A stretch of 32,380 nt of DNA from Sphingomonadales bacterium UBA658 (lineage in GTDB: Bacteria > Pseudomonadota > Alphaproteobacteria > Sphingomonadales > Sphingomonadaceae), in assembly GCA_002299195.1 (NCBI GenBank), contig DBOA01000191.1, positions 1 through 32,380 on the forward strand, written 5' to 3'. The position numbers and the translations under genes are program-made. The notes under the pieces are model-generated. The model saw nothing but the letters and a program-made list of their open reading frames with translations, made no database searches and was not told the DNA's origin. This document shows, one piece after another, positions 16,869-24,110 of this stretch. How positions within the stretch are numbered: the first letter of the stretch is position 1; every line of letters starts with the position of its first letter.

Positions 16869-17672
16869 TTATCCTCCCTTAAACTCGGGTGCGCGTTTTT
16901 CGAGAAACGCCGTGATAGCTTCGTCATTGTCCGCAGTGGCATGCGCAAGGCTTTGCATCGCGGCGGACATTTCGAGGATATTTTTCAGGTCCGCCGTCTG
17001 TCCTTCGCGCAACAGCCGCTTGGTCATGCGGACGGCATGTGGCGGGTTGGCCGCGATTTTGTCCGCCACCTTGCGCGCAGCATTCATGAGATCGGCATCG
17101 TCCACGACTTCGGACACAAGGCCGATGCGCAGCGCCTCTGCCGCGTCAATGGTTTCGCCTGTCAACGCAAGCTCGGTCGCTTTGGAAAAGCCGACGATAC
17201 GCGGCAAAAGCCATGCACCGCCATCACCCGGCGTAATGCCCAGGCGCACAAAGCTCTCCGCGAATTTGGCTGAGGCTGCTGCGATACGAATGTCGCACAT
17301 CGTGGTCAGGTCAAGCCCTGCGCCGATGGCGGGGCCGTTAACCGCAGCAACAACCGGAACCTCAAGCGCCTGAAACATCAGCGGGAGCCGCTGAATACCA
17401 TATTTATAGTTCCGCCGCGTTTCGGCTGGCAATCCGGCGCGCAGGCCGCCGCTGTCGGGGCGCATCTGTTTCAGATCGCCGCCGGATGAAAATACCGTTC
17501 CCGCACCCGTTAGGATGACGCAGCGCACCGACATATCTTGGTCCGCTGCCATGAAGGCATCGCATATGTGTTCGACGACGCCGACGTCCGATATCGGGTT
17601 GCGCTTTTCGGGCATGTTCATCGTGATGGTCAATATGCCGCCATCGCGCGACTGGAGAATTTGGTCCGTCAT
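16869..17672 (-). CDS. Crotonase (enoyl-CoA hydratase/isomerase) family protein inside the fab operon
   Basis: 267 residues with the full crotonase fold. Oxyanion-hole segments are SSGGDLKQM (62-70) and NGPAIGAGLDL (112-122). By ungapped hand comparison with recalled rat enzymes, the hydratase Glu144 position is Asp121, as in dienoyl-CoA isomerases, while the Glu164 position is Phe141; Glu139 and Asp150 (in ITPGDGGAWLLPR) are nearby acids. It is therefore unlikely to be a standard hydratase, and the reaction is open: isomerase, CoA- or ACP-linked. It overlaps the fabD stop by one base (TAATG) and abuts fabG, so it is locked into the fatty-acid operon. A FabM-like trans-2/cis-3 isomerase role is a hypothesis from context only. 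Confidence 0.88.
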   Translation of the reverse strand: MTDQILQSRDGGILTITMNMPEKRNPISDVGVVEHICDAFMAADQDMSVRCVILTGAGTVFSSGGDLKQMRPDSGGLRAGLPAETRRNYKYGIQRLPLMFQALEVPVVAAVNGPAIGAGLDLTTMCDIRIAAASAKFAESFVRLGITPGDGGAWLLPRIVGFSKATELALTGETIDAAEALRIGLVSEVVDDADLMNAARKVADKIAANPPHAVRMTKRLLREGQTADLKNILEMSAAMQSLAHATADNDEAITAFLEKRAPEFKGG

Positions 17673-18610
17673 TATATCGCTTTCAACAAAGCTTCGATGT
17701 CATCCATGCTGATGACACTATTGGTGGTGATGTCTTCATGCGTGCTGCGCTTTACCATGGGTGATAGCACTTTGCCGCCGAACTCAACGAAATGGGTGAC
17801 GCCCGTCTCTGCCATCGCGATTGCGGACTCGCGCCAGCGCACGCGGCCAGTTACCTGCTGCACCAATTGCGCGGCGATGACATCGGGTTCGGACACCGGC
17901 GCTGCCGTCACGTTCGCAAAAAGCGGGACCAGCGGCGCATGAATGGTCGTTGTGCCAAGCGCGCTTTGCATTTCATCAGCGGCTGGTTGCATCAATGGGC
18001 AGTGAAAGGGTGCGGACACCGGCAACAATATACCGCGCTTGATCCCATGGTCCTTGGCCAGCTCAATGGCGCGGTCAATCGCGCCTTTATGCCCTGAAAT
18101 GACGACCTGCGACGGATCATTGTCATTTGCTACGGTGCAGGTTTCGCCCTGCGCCGCAGCCGCAGCCAATGCTTCGGCTTTCTCGATGTCTGCCCCAAGC
18201 AACGCGGCCATCGCGCCAATGCCCACGGGAACAGCGGCCTGCATTGCGCGACCACGAAGTTTCAACAATGCCGCCGTCATGGACAATGGCAGCGCGCCAG
18301 CGGCACATAGCGCGCTATATTCGCCCAAAGAATGGCCCGCGACGAAATTGCATTTCTCCGACAGGCGGACGCCGCCTTCGGTTTCGAGAACGCGCAAGGT
18401 CGCAATGGCATTTGCCATAATCGCAGGCTGGGCATTTTCGGTCAGCGTAAGCTCGCTTTCGGGGCCATCACACATCAACCGGAACAGATGTTGGCCAAGC
18501 GCTTCGTCGACTTCCTGAAACACCGCGCGGGCGGTGGGGCTGGCGTCGGCGAGCGCTTTGCCCATGCCAACCGCCTGGCTGCCTTGTCCTGGAAATATAA
18601 ATGCGCGCAT
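17672..18610 (-). CDS. fabD: Malonyl-CoA:ACP transacylase
   Basis: 312 residues, normal length. It moves malonyl from CoA to ACP. The nucleophile elbow GHSLGEY gives Ser94; Arg119 and His203 (SAPFHCPLM) complete the site, and the N-terminal FPGQGSQ is typical. GGGAG sits about 6 bases before the ATG. It starts 36 bases after the LD-carboxypeptidase stop and ends in a one-base overlap with the crotonase start. There is no fabH/plsX upstream; the gene before it is a cell-wall recycling enzyme. Confidence 0.97.
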   Translation of the reverse strand: MRAFIFPGQGSQAVGMGKALADASPTARAVFQEVDEALGQHLFRLMCDGPESELTLTENAQPAIMANAIATLRVLETEGGVRLSEKCNFVAGHSLGEYSALCAAGALPLSMTAALLKLRGRAMQAAVPVGIGAMAALLGADIEKAEALAAAAAQGETCTVANDNDPSQVVISGHKGAIDRAIELAKDHGIKRGILLPVSAPFHCPLMQPAADEMQSALGTTTIHAPLVPLFANVTAAPVSEPDVIAAQLVQQVTGRVRWRESAIAMAETGVTHFVEFGGKVLSPMVKRSTHEDITTNSVISMDDIEALLKAI

Positions 18611-18646
18611 ATTCGCTCCCGTTAGTCCGTGTTTGTGCCAAATCGC

Positions 18647-19483
18647 CTATGGTGCGGCGCTGGATGATGCAAGTCCGAACGGCACGATGCGGTTATCGGC
18701 GTCATGGCCGATGTCCGCGCGGCCCAGATAGGCGATGCCCGTTTTGGCACACCAGCGCCGGGCAATGTCTTCTGCGCCTTCGCCAAATGGCCGGTCATTT
18801 TCGGGCACATCGCTGACCCGGCCAAGCCGCAATCCGGCGAGGCCAGCCGATTGCAAATGGGTGCCGACATTGAAAAAGGCCCGGTCAAATCCATACAGAT
18901 ATTCGCTGACTTCCTCGACCATCAACACATGCCCATTCAGGTCGGGCATCAATGGTGTTCCGGCCATCATGGCCAGCGTCATCAGGTTGAACGCAGCATG
19001 CTTTTCCCCGGCCTGCACATGCGGCTCAAGCGCGTGCGGCGATTGGTGGACGATCCAGTCAAGCGCACGAGTCACGGCTGCTTCGCCGCCTGCGCGTCGT
19101 ATGTCTGCGGGCATCGGGCCATGGCACACGCGGCCAATGCGCGCGCGATATAAAGCGCCGAGCAAATTGCTAGCATCGCTATAGCCCATGTAAATCTTGT
19201 CAGCCGCGGCGGGTTTTAGAGCTGCGACAGCGTCTTCGGCGATCCGGCATGCGCCATATCCGCCACGGACAAACCAGACCGCATCAAAACCAGGGTCATT
19301 GGCAAGCGCCACAAAAGCGTTGCGCCGTTCGTCATCGGAACCCGCGAAATGCCCCGCCTCGGCAAAGCATTGGTCATGAAAGTAAAGCTCCGCGCTCGGA
19401 TGTGATGTTGCAGCGAGCGCCGAAACGCGTGCAGCGTCTTCACGCGTAAAGGGCGTCGACGGTGCGCATATGGCTATTCTCAT
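18647..19483 (-). CDS. ldcA: LD-carboxypeptidase, peptidase family S66 (muramoyltetrapeptide carboxypeptidase)
   Basis: 278 residues, without a signal peptide, so cytoplasmic. S66 enzymes remove the terminal D-Ala from cell-wall tetrapeptides during murein recycling. The catalytic Ser102 lies in MGYSDASNLLG, Glu190 in LMVEEVSEYLYGFDR, and His260 in DIGHDADNRIVPFG; the WFVRGGYG substrate-loop motif is at 70-77. Slightly short for the family (about 300). A strong GGAGGGG precedes the ATG. It is divergent from a MurC/Mpl-like ligase, and 36 bases upstream of fabD. Microcin-immunity MccF-type S66 proteins are an alternative, but the neighbouring ligase favours recycling. Confidence 0.88.
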   Translation of the reverse strand: MRIAICAPSTPFTREDAARVSALAATSHPSAELYFHDQCFAEAGHFAGSDDERRNAFVALANDPGFDAVWFVRGGYGACRIAEDAVAALKPAAADKIYMGYSDASNLLGALYRARIGRVCHGPMPADIRRAGGEAAVTRALDWIVHQSPHALEPHVQAGEKHAAFNLMTLAMMAGTPLMPDLNGHVLMVEEVSEYLYGFDRAFFNVGTHLQSAGLAGLRLGRVSDVPENDRPFGEGAEDIARRWCAKTGIAYLGRADIGHDADNRIVPFGLASSSAAP

Positions 19484-19597
19484 TCAACCCCTCCAAACAA
19501 TAGCTTTGCTGCACGCCGAACTTCGACCGCTGTTTATGGCTTCGGATTTTCGTTCGCCACCATTGCCAAATTCAAGTTCCGGCAATAACCGACGCTT

Positions 19598-20992
19598 ATG
19601 CACAAAAACAAATCCTATTTCTTCTGTGGCATTGGCGGTTCGGGCATGTTGCCCTTGGCGAATATCGTTCGCGATGCAGGTGCAACCGTCGCCGGGTCGG
19701 ACCGCGCGCTGGATCAGGGCCGCTTGGGCGCCAAGTTTGAATGGTTACAAAGCCTTGGCATCGACCTGTTTGCGCAAGATGGCAGTGGCCTCATCAGCGG
19801 CGACCAAATCCTGATTGCGTCTGCCGCTATCGAAGACAGCGTGCCTGATGTGGCCAAGGCGAATGCCTTAGGCTGTGCCCGCATGACCCGTGCTGAGCTG
19901 CTCGCGGATTTATTCAATAATGCGCCGCGCAGCGTTGCCGTTGGCGGGACCAGCGGAAAGTCGACCGTAACAGGCATGATCGGCTGGATATTGACCGATG
20001 CAGGGCTGGACCCGACCATCATGAACGGCGCGGTGATGAAGAATTTCGTCGCCGATGACGCGCCTTTTGCCAGCGCACGTGTGGGGCAGGGGGACGTTTT
20101 TGTTTCGGAGGTCGACGAAAGCGATGGCTCTATCGCCTTGTTCACCCCCGAAGTCGCTGTGCTCAACAATGTCAGCCTCGACCATAAAAGCCTTGAAGAA
20201 TTACGGCAGCTGTTCGGTGACTTCGCCAAAAAAGCAAACACAAGCGTTTGGAACGCCGATGACGCGGAGACTGTGGCGCTCATTGAACCCTTGGCGCTGG
20301 CCGGGGCCATCAGCTTCGGCTTTTCAGCGCAGGCTGATTTCCGCGCGACCGATATCGTTGATCTGCCGCTGGGCAGCCGTTTCACGCTGCACGCAATGGG
20401 CGATACCCATGACGTTGCGCTCATTGTCCCCGGTCGCCACAATATCGCCAACGCACTGGCCGCCATCGCCGCTGCAACCGCGCTCGGCGTAACCGTTGCT
20501 GATGCTGTTCGCGCGATAGAGCGTTTCAATGGCCTTGCCCGTCGCTTCGACATTGTCGGCACCGCCAACGACATCACCGTCATCGACGATTTTGGCCACA
20601 ACCCCGACAAGATCGCCGCAACGCTTGCCACTCTCAAAGCCTTCCCGGGCCGGATCATCGCCTTCTTCCAACCGCATGGTTACGGACCAATTCGCGTGAT
20701 GGGTGCTGAATTGGCCGGCGTTTTTGCAGACATGCTTGGCAAGGACGATCACCTCATCCTGTGCGATCCCGTCTATTTTGGCGGCACTGTCGACAAGAGC
20801 ATTGGCAGCCAAAGCATCACCGACGCGGTCATTGCAGCAGGCCAAAATGCCGAATATATCCCGGCGCGCGAAGATTGCGGCAACCGCATGGTCGATCTCG
20901 CGCAACCCGGCGACCGGATCGTCATCATGGGCGCGCGGGATGATACGTTGAGCGCGTTTGCGGCAGATATTTTGGCGCGGCTTGGCGCCTAG
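19598..20992 (+). CDS. Mur ligase family protein, MurC/Mpl-like, with non-canonical P-loop
   Basis: 464 residues in three Mur-ligase domains: N-terminal Rossmann with GIGGSGM (11-17), central ATPase, and a C-terminal domain with RRFDIVG and DDFGHNPDK (MurC has DDYGHHP) and FFQPHGYGPIR. It most resembles MurC (UDP-MurNAc:L-Ala ligase) and Mpl (UDP-MurNAc:tripeptide ligase). The ATP loop reads GTSGKST (117-123) instead of the usual GTHGKTT. No mur cluster is nearby, so it is probably a paralogue. Facing an LD-carboxypeptidase, it fits an Mpl-type recycling role: the peptidase makes tripeptide and the ligase reattaches it. That pairing is inference; MurC-like activity on other substrates is possible. 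Confidence 0.82.
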   Translation: MHKNKSYFFCGIGGSGMLPLANIVRDAGATVAGSDRALDQGRLGAKFEWLQSLGIDLFAQDGSGLISGDQILIASAAIEDSVPDVAKANALGCARMTRAELLADLFNNAPRSVAVGGTSGKSTVTGMIGWILTDAGLDPTIMNGAVMKNFVADDAPFASARVGQGDVFVSEVDESDGSIALFTPEVAVLNNVSLDHKSLEELRQLFGDFAKKANTSVWNADDAETVALIEPLALAGAISFGFSAQADFRATDIVDLPLGSRFTLHAMGDTHDVALIVPGRHNIANALAAIAAATALGVTVADAVRAIERFNGLARRFDIVGTANDITVIDDFGHNPDKIAATLATLKAFPGRIIAFFQPHGYGPIRVMGAELAGVFADMLGKDDHLILCDPVYFGGTVDKSIGSQSITDAVIAAGQNAEYIPAREDCGNRMVDLAQPGDRIVIMGARDDTLSAFAADILARLGA

Positions 20993-21027
20993 CGATAACG
21001 CGACGTTGCGCCATTCCGGCGAATCGC

Positions 21028-21056
21028 TTGCATTCTGCGCAAATCCCACCTAAGCG
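21028..21056 (+). promoter_or_regulatory. Candidate promoter of the rpsF operon
   Basis: TTGCAT (21028-21033) and TAAGCG (21051-21056) are separated by 17 bases and lie about 100 bases before rpsF. The -35 is fair, the -10 weak. Position between the ligase stop and the ribosomal operon supports a promoter here. Confidence 0.35.
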
Positions 21057-21076
21057 CGCCACTTCGCTTGGGGTAA

Positions 21077-21105
21077 CCCTCGTGAAATCGAAGAAAGCCG
21101 GAGGG
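21077..21105 (+). promoter_or_regulatory. Leader stem with GCCG bulge before rpsF, possible S6:S18 autoregulatory site
   Basis: CCCTC (21077-21081) can pair with GAGGG (21101-21105). An unpaired GCCG lies directly 5' of the second arm. Many bacterial rpsF leaders carry a stem with a conserved CCG that binds the S6:S18 pair and represses the operon. The resemblance here is loose, and an alternative GGGG-TAA-CCC hairpin (21070-21079) competes with it. Confidence 0.3.
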
Positions 21106-21154
21106 GCGTATGCATGGTGCTGCGTCAGCGATCGGTAGGAACAAGGAAACGCCC

Positions 21155-21595
21155 ATGCCAATGTACGAGCATGTATTTTTGGCGCGTCAGGACCTTTCAC
21201 AGGCCCAGGTTGATGCGCTGGCAGAAGTTGCCACCAAGATTGTGGAAGACAATAAAGGTAAGGTCGTAAAGACCGAAACTTGGGGTCTTCGCACACTGAC
21301 TTACAAAATTCAGAAAAACCGCAAAGCGCATTTCGTAATGCTCGACATCGAAGCTAATGGCGACACCATCGCCGAGCTCGAGCGTCAGACACGTATGAAC
21401 GAAGACATCATTCGTTACATGACTGTCCGCGTTGACGAGCATGAAAAAGGCCCATCGGTCATGATGCGCAAGAGCGACCGTCCAGAGCGCAGCGAGCGCG
21501 GTGGATTCGGTGGCGGCGACCGTGACCGCGGTGCCCCACGTCCAGATCGTGGCGACCGTCCCGATCGCGCACCCCGTGCAGAGCAGGAGGCTTAA
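21155..21595 (+). CDS. rpsF: 30S ribosomal protein S6
   Basis: 146 residues from the ATG at 21155 (MPMYEHVFLARQDLS, the usual alphaproteobacterial N-terminus); AAGGA lies about 9 bases upstream. S6 binds S18 on the platform of the small subunit. The core ends near residue 110, after TVRVDEHEKGPS. The last ~35 residues are a low-complexity tail rich in Arg, Asp and Gly, alternating positive and negative and presumably disordered. First gene of rpsF-rpsR-rplI. Confidence 0.97.
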   Translation: MPMYEHVFLARQDLSQAQVDALAEVATKIVEDNKGKVVKTETWGLRTLTYKIQKNRKAHFVMLDIEANGDTIAELERQTRMNEDIIRYMTVRVDEHEKGPSVMMRKSDRPERSERGGFGGGDRDRGAPRPDRGDRPDRAPRAEQEA

Positions 21596-21598
21596 ATT

Positions 21599-21823
21599 AT
21601 GGCACGTCCGTTTTTCCGTCGCCGCAAGTCCTGCCCATTCCAGGGTAAAGATGCGCCGAAAATTGATTATAAAGATGTACGCCTGCTTCAGGGTTACATT
21701 TCAGAGCGTGGCAAGATTGTCCCATCACGCATCACCGCCGTTTCAGCAAAGAAGCAGCGTGAGCTGGGCCAAGCTATCAAGCGCGCCCGTCACATCGGCC
21801 TTCTGCCGTACATCGTGAAGTAA
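21599..21823 (+). CDS. rpsR: 30S ribosomal protein S18
   Basis: 74 residues, normal length. The start MARPFFRRRKSCPF and the RGKIVPSRITAVSAKKQREL core are unmistakable S18. It binds next to S6 on the 30S platform. Three bases separate it from the rpsF stop; the AGCAGGAGG near the end of rpsF serves as its ribosome site. The lone Cys12 means it lacks a full zinc-binding Cys set. Confidence 0.97.
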   Translation: MARPFFRRRKSCPFQGKDAPKIDYKDVRLLQGYISERGKIVPSRITAVSAKKQRELGQAIKRARHIGLLPYIVK

Positions 21824-21834
21824 GGAGCCGAAAC

Positions 21835-22512
21835 ATGGATATCATACTTCTCGAACGCGTTGAAAAGCTTGGTGCAATCGGTGACGTTGTCACTGTGAAG
21901 GACGGCTATGCCCGTAACTTCCTGTTGCCAAACAAAAAAGCGCTCCGTGCGAACGACGCAAACCGCAAGGTTTTCGAAGCCAACCGCGCGAAAATTGAAA
22001 GCGACAACGCGACCCGTCGTGACGAAGCACAAAAGGCTTCTGGCGGCGTCGAAGGCAAACAGATCGTTCTGATCCGTGCGGCTTCGCAAACTGGCCAGCT
22101 TTATGGTTCGGTTTCGGTTAAGGACATCGTTGACGGTCTGGTCGCCCAGGACGCCAAGGTTGCCAAGTCGATGATCGTTCTCGAACGCCCAATCAAAACG
22201 CTCGGCGTATTTGACGTTAAGGTTGTTCTGCACCCCGAAGTTTCGGTTACTGTTCAGGTCAATGTGGCCCGTTCGGACGACGAAGCCGAGCTGCAGAAGG
22301 ACGGCGTCAACGTTCTCGACCAGATGTTCGAAGCTGAACAGGCCGAGATCGCTGCTGAAGCCATTGAAGCGCAGGTTGAAGCCGAAGTTGCTGCCGACGC
22401 TGCCGATGCAGCTGAAGCCGCTGCAAACGCAAAGCGCCGCGAAGAGCAAGCTGCTGCCAAGGCTGCTGCTGAAGCTGCCGGTGGTTTGTCGGCCGAGGCT
22501 GACGAAGCGTAA
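21835..22512 (+). CDS. rplI: 50S ribosomal protein L9 with long Ala/Glu-rich C-terminal extension
   Basis: 225 residues against about 150 for the usual protein. The N-terminal domain (MDIILLERVEKLG, DGYARNFLLPN) binds 23S rRNA, and the connecting helix and C-terminal domain continue to about residue 150 (DVKVVLHPEVSVTVQVNV). After that comes a ~70-residue tail made almost only of Ala, Glu, Asp, Gln and Lys, probably helical or disordered. L9 restrains mRNA slippage. AAGGAGC precedes the ATG. The gene closes the operon and is followed by a strong terminator. Confidence 0.97.
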   Translation: MDIILLERVEKLGAIGDVVTVKDGYARNFLLPNKKALRANDANRKVFEANRAKIESDNATRRDEAQKASGGVEGKQIVLIRAASQTGQLYGSVSVKDIVDGLVAQDAKVAKSMIVLERPIKTLGVFDVKVVLHPEVSVTVQVNVARSDDEAELQKDGVNVLDQMFEAEQAEIAAEAIEAQVEAEVAADAADAAEAAANAKRREEQAAAKAAAEAAGGLSAEADEA

Positions 22513-22532
22513 GCTTTCGCAGCTAAAAAAAC

Positions 22533-22569
22533 AAAAAGCCGTCCCGTCGCAAGACCGGGCGGCTTTTTT
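22533..22569 (+). terminator. Rho-independent terminator after rplI
   Basis: AAAAAGCCGTCC pairs with GGGCGGCTTTTT around an 8-12 base loop, with one G-U pair, and the 3' arm ends in six T. The A-run on the 5' side makes it partly bidirectional. It lies 20 bases after the rplI stop. Confidence 0.88.
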
Positions 22570-22595
22570 GTGCCATATTTTGCCGGTGCTATACG
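22568..22595 (+). promoter_or_regulatory. Candidate promoter of the RNA ligase-like gene
   Basis: TTGTGC (22568-22573) and TATACG (22590-22595) are 16 bases apart. They begin within the T-run of the rplI terminator and lie 38 bases before the next start codon. Confidence 0.4.
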
Positions 22596-22633
22596 AAGCG
22601 CATATATGTCCATTCACCTGCGAGGCATCGGTC

Positions 22634-23140
22634 ATGACCGCACCCATCATCATCACCGCCGAAATGGGCAAAGCGGATCAGGCGTGGGCCAATGGCTTGC
22701 GGCGCGCGCATTATCCTGCCGACCGCAACATGGTCGATGCGCATATTACGCTGTTCCACCATTTGCCGCCGGGCCATATTGCCGAGGTCAAAGCACGCTT
22801 GGCGGCTCTTGCGGCTGAATGTCCTGCTCCGAAGGCCCGTTTAAGTGACCTTATGAACCTGGGTGGCGGTGTTGCCTATCGCGTTGAAAGCTCTGAACTC
22901 CTCTCGATTCGCGATGCATTGGCCGAAGCGTTTCGTGGATTACTCATACCGCAGGACCAAGCCCGCCCGCGGCTGCACATCACCGTCCAGAACAAGGTCG
23001 AACCCACAATTGCAAAAGCGCTGTACGATAGGCTTTCCAGCAATTTTCAGCCCCGATCCTTGTCGATTTATGGCCTCGCTGCTTATTATTATCGCGGCGG
23101 TCCGTGGGAACAGATTGGCAGATGGGCATTTCGCGGCTGA
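22634..23140 (+). CDS. 2'-5' RNA ligase / cyclic phosphodiesterase superfamily protein (2H family)
   Basis: 168 residues from the ATG at 22634; the open frame upstream lies across rplI and the terminator and is not coding. Two H-x-T motifs spaced as in the 2H phosphoesterase fold are present: His37-Ile-Thr39 (AHITLFHH) and His115-Ile-Thr117 (LHITVQNK). Such proteins hydrolyse or form 2'-5' or 2',3'-cyclic phosphate bonds in RNA or nucleotides; ThpR/LigT is the best-known relative. The substrate here is unknown. It is a single gene between the ribosomal operon terminator and the tRNA promoter. Confidence 0.82.
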   Translation: MTAPIIITAEMGKADQAWANGLRRAHYPADRNMVDAHITLFHHLPPGHIAEVKARLAALAAECPAPKARLSDLMNLGGGVAYRVESSELLSIRDALAEAFRGLLIPQDQARPRLHITVQNKVEPTIAKALYDRLSSNFQPRSLSIYGLAAYYYRGGPWEQIGRWAFRG

Positions 23141-23157
23141 ATAACGTTTCGCAGCCC

Positions 23158-23186
23158 TTGACCCATGCACCCCCCACGCTTATAGC
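23158..23186 (+). promoter_or_regulatory. Strong sigma-70 promoter for the tRNA gene
   Basis: TTGACC (23158-23163), 17-base spacer, TATAGC (23181-23186). Predicted transcription start is near 23193, giving a 5' leader of about 35 bases before the tRNA. A run of C lies in the spacer. Confidence 0.75.
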
Positions 23187-23227
23187 GCCGCGTGCTTCCC
23201 CGCAAACGCTGGGATTCACGCTTGGAT

Positions 23228-23304
23228 GGCGAAGTAGCTCAGCTGGTTAGAGCGGTGGAATCATAATCCATAGGTCGGGGGTTCAAGTCCCTCCTTCGCT
23301 ACCA
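23228..23304 (+). tRNA. tRNA-Met (CAT), elongator type
   Basis: A 77-base cloverleaf. Acceptor GGCGAAG pairs with CTTCGCT (one G-T at the end), D stem GCTC/GAGC, anticodon stem GTGGA/TCCAT with loop ATCATAA (anticodon CAT), T stem GGGGG/CCCTC with loop TTCAAGT, discriminator A and encoded CCA. Absence of the initiator features (C1xA72 mismatch, three G-C pairs in the anticodon stem) excludes tRNA-fMet. tRNA-Ile2, which reads AUA after lysidine modification, also has a CAT anticodon and cannot be fully excluded, but the body resembles elongator tRNA-Met. Confidence 0.93.
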
Positions 23305-23393
23305 TCCTCCCACATATATGATTGGCCAGACAATAGCCGCCACGGGCTTTATGAGCTGTTGCTCGTCGCCCACGCGAGGGCTAAGCTTGGGTT

Positions 23394-24095
23394 ATGAAGG
23401 ACTGCTCCCAATGCGTTGTGCGTAACCGTGCAATTTGCGCCGGCCTCGAACCCGATGAGCTTGATGCGTTGGGGCAGTTTGACCGCAAGCAGCGCGTGAC
23501 CAGGGGACAGACGGTTGTTTGGGAAGGCGATGATTCGGTTGTCGTCGCCAACGTCATCGAAGGCGTCCTTAAAGTGTCCATGAGCATTCCGGATGGACGC
23601 GAACAAATTGTCGGTCTTGTCTTCGCCTCTGATTTTATCGGCCGGCCCTTTGGTCAGCAAAACCCCTATAGCGTCACTGCGCTCACAGATGCCGAATTAT
23701 GCATTTTTCCTCGCTCCACTTTTGACAGCTTCGCGCGGCAGCATCCGGAACTGGAGCATAAACTGCTGCGGCGGACGTTGATTGAACTTGATCGCGCCCA
23801 TGAATGGATGTTGCTGTTGGGGAAGAAGACCGCAACGGAACGCATTGCGACCTTGCTGTTGGAAATGTCTGCGCGATTGGGTGAGACTGGCTGTTCGGCG
23901 GACAAAAGCGCCTTGGATAGGTTTGAATTGCCGCTCGATCGCCAGCAAATGGGCGATGTTCTTGGCTTAACCATTGAAACGGTCAGCCGGCAATTATCGC
24001 TGTTGAAAGCCGACGGTATCATCAACTTACCAGACCGCCGGACGGTGACGATTCAAGACCGTGCGCGGCTTCAGGATCTTTCCGCCGCCACATAA
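23394..24095 (+). CDS. FNR-type Crp/Fnr family transcriptional regulator with Fe-S cysteines
   Basis: 233 residues. An N-terminal C4-x2-C7-x7-C15 cluster (start MKDCSQCVVRNRAIC) plus Cys103 in AELCIFP occupy the positions of the four [4Fe-4S] ligands of FNR, so this is a likely oxygen sensor. A cyclic-nucleotide-binding-type beta-roll (about 25-125), dimer helix (about 130-162) and winged helix follow. The recognition helix LTIETVSRQL (192-201) has Glu195, Ser198 and Arg199, the contact residues for TTGAT half-sites. It probably switches genes for low-oxygen respiration. Its neighbours do not reveal targets. The Shine-Dalgarno is weak. Its stop lies inside a terminator stem. Confidence 0.9.
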   Translation: MKDCSQCVVRNRAICAGLEPDELDALGQFDRKQRVTRGQTVVWEGDDSVVVANVIEGVLKVSMSIPDGREQIVGLVFASDFIGRPFGQQNPYSVTALTDAELCIFPRSTFDSFARQHPELEHKLLRRTLIELDRAHEWMLLLGKKTATERIATLLLEMSARLGETGCSADKSALDRFELPLDRQQMGDVLGLTIETVSRQLSLLKADGIINLPDRRTVTIQDRARLQDLSAAT

Positions 24096-24110
24096 GGCGG
24101 CTTTAGTCTT
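24084..24110 (+). terminator. Terminator overlapping the stop codon of the FNR-type gene
   Basis: GCCGCC (24084-24089), loop ACATAA, GGCGGC (24096-24101), then TTTAGTCTTT. The loop contains the TAA stop of the regulator gene. The U-rich tail exists only in the plus direction, so it ends the regulator transcript facing the convergent zf-CHCC gene. Confidence 0.7.

Noticed and set aside
19714..20658. 314-codon open frame on the minus strand opposite the Mur ligase
   Set aside because: Ser/Ala/Arg-rich shadow translation with no fold signature; the ligase on the other strand is well supported.
23305..23393. FNR-like autoregulatory box before the FNR-type gene (ATTGGCCAGACAAT)
   Set aside because: The half-sites and spacing do not fit TTGAT-N4-ATCAA.
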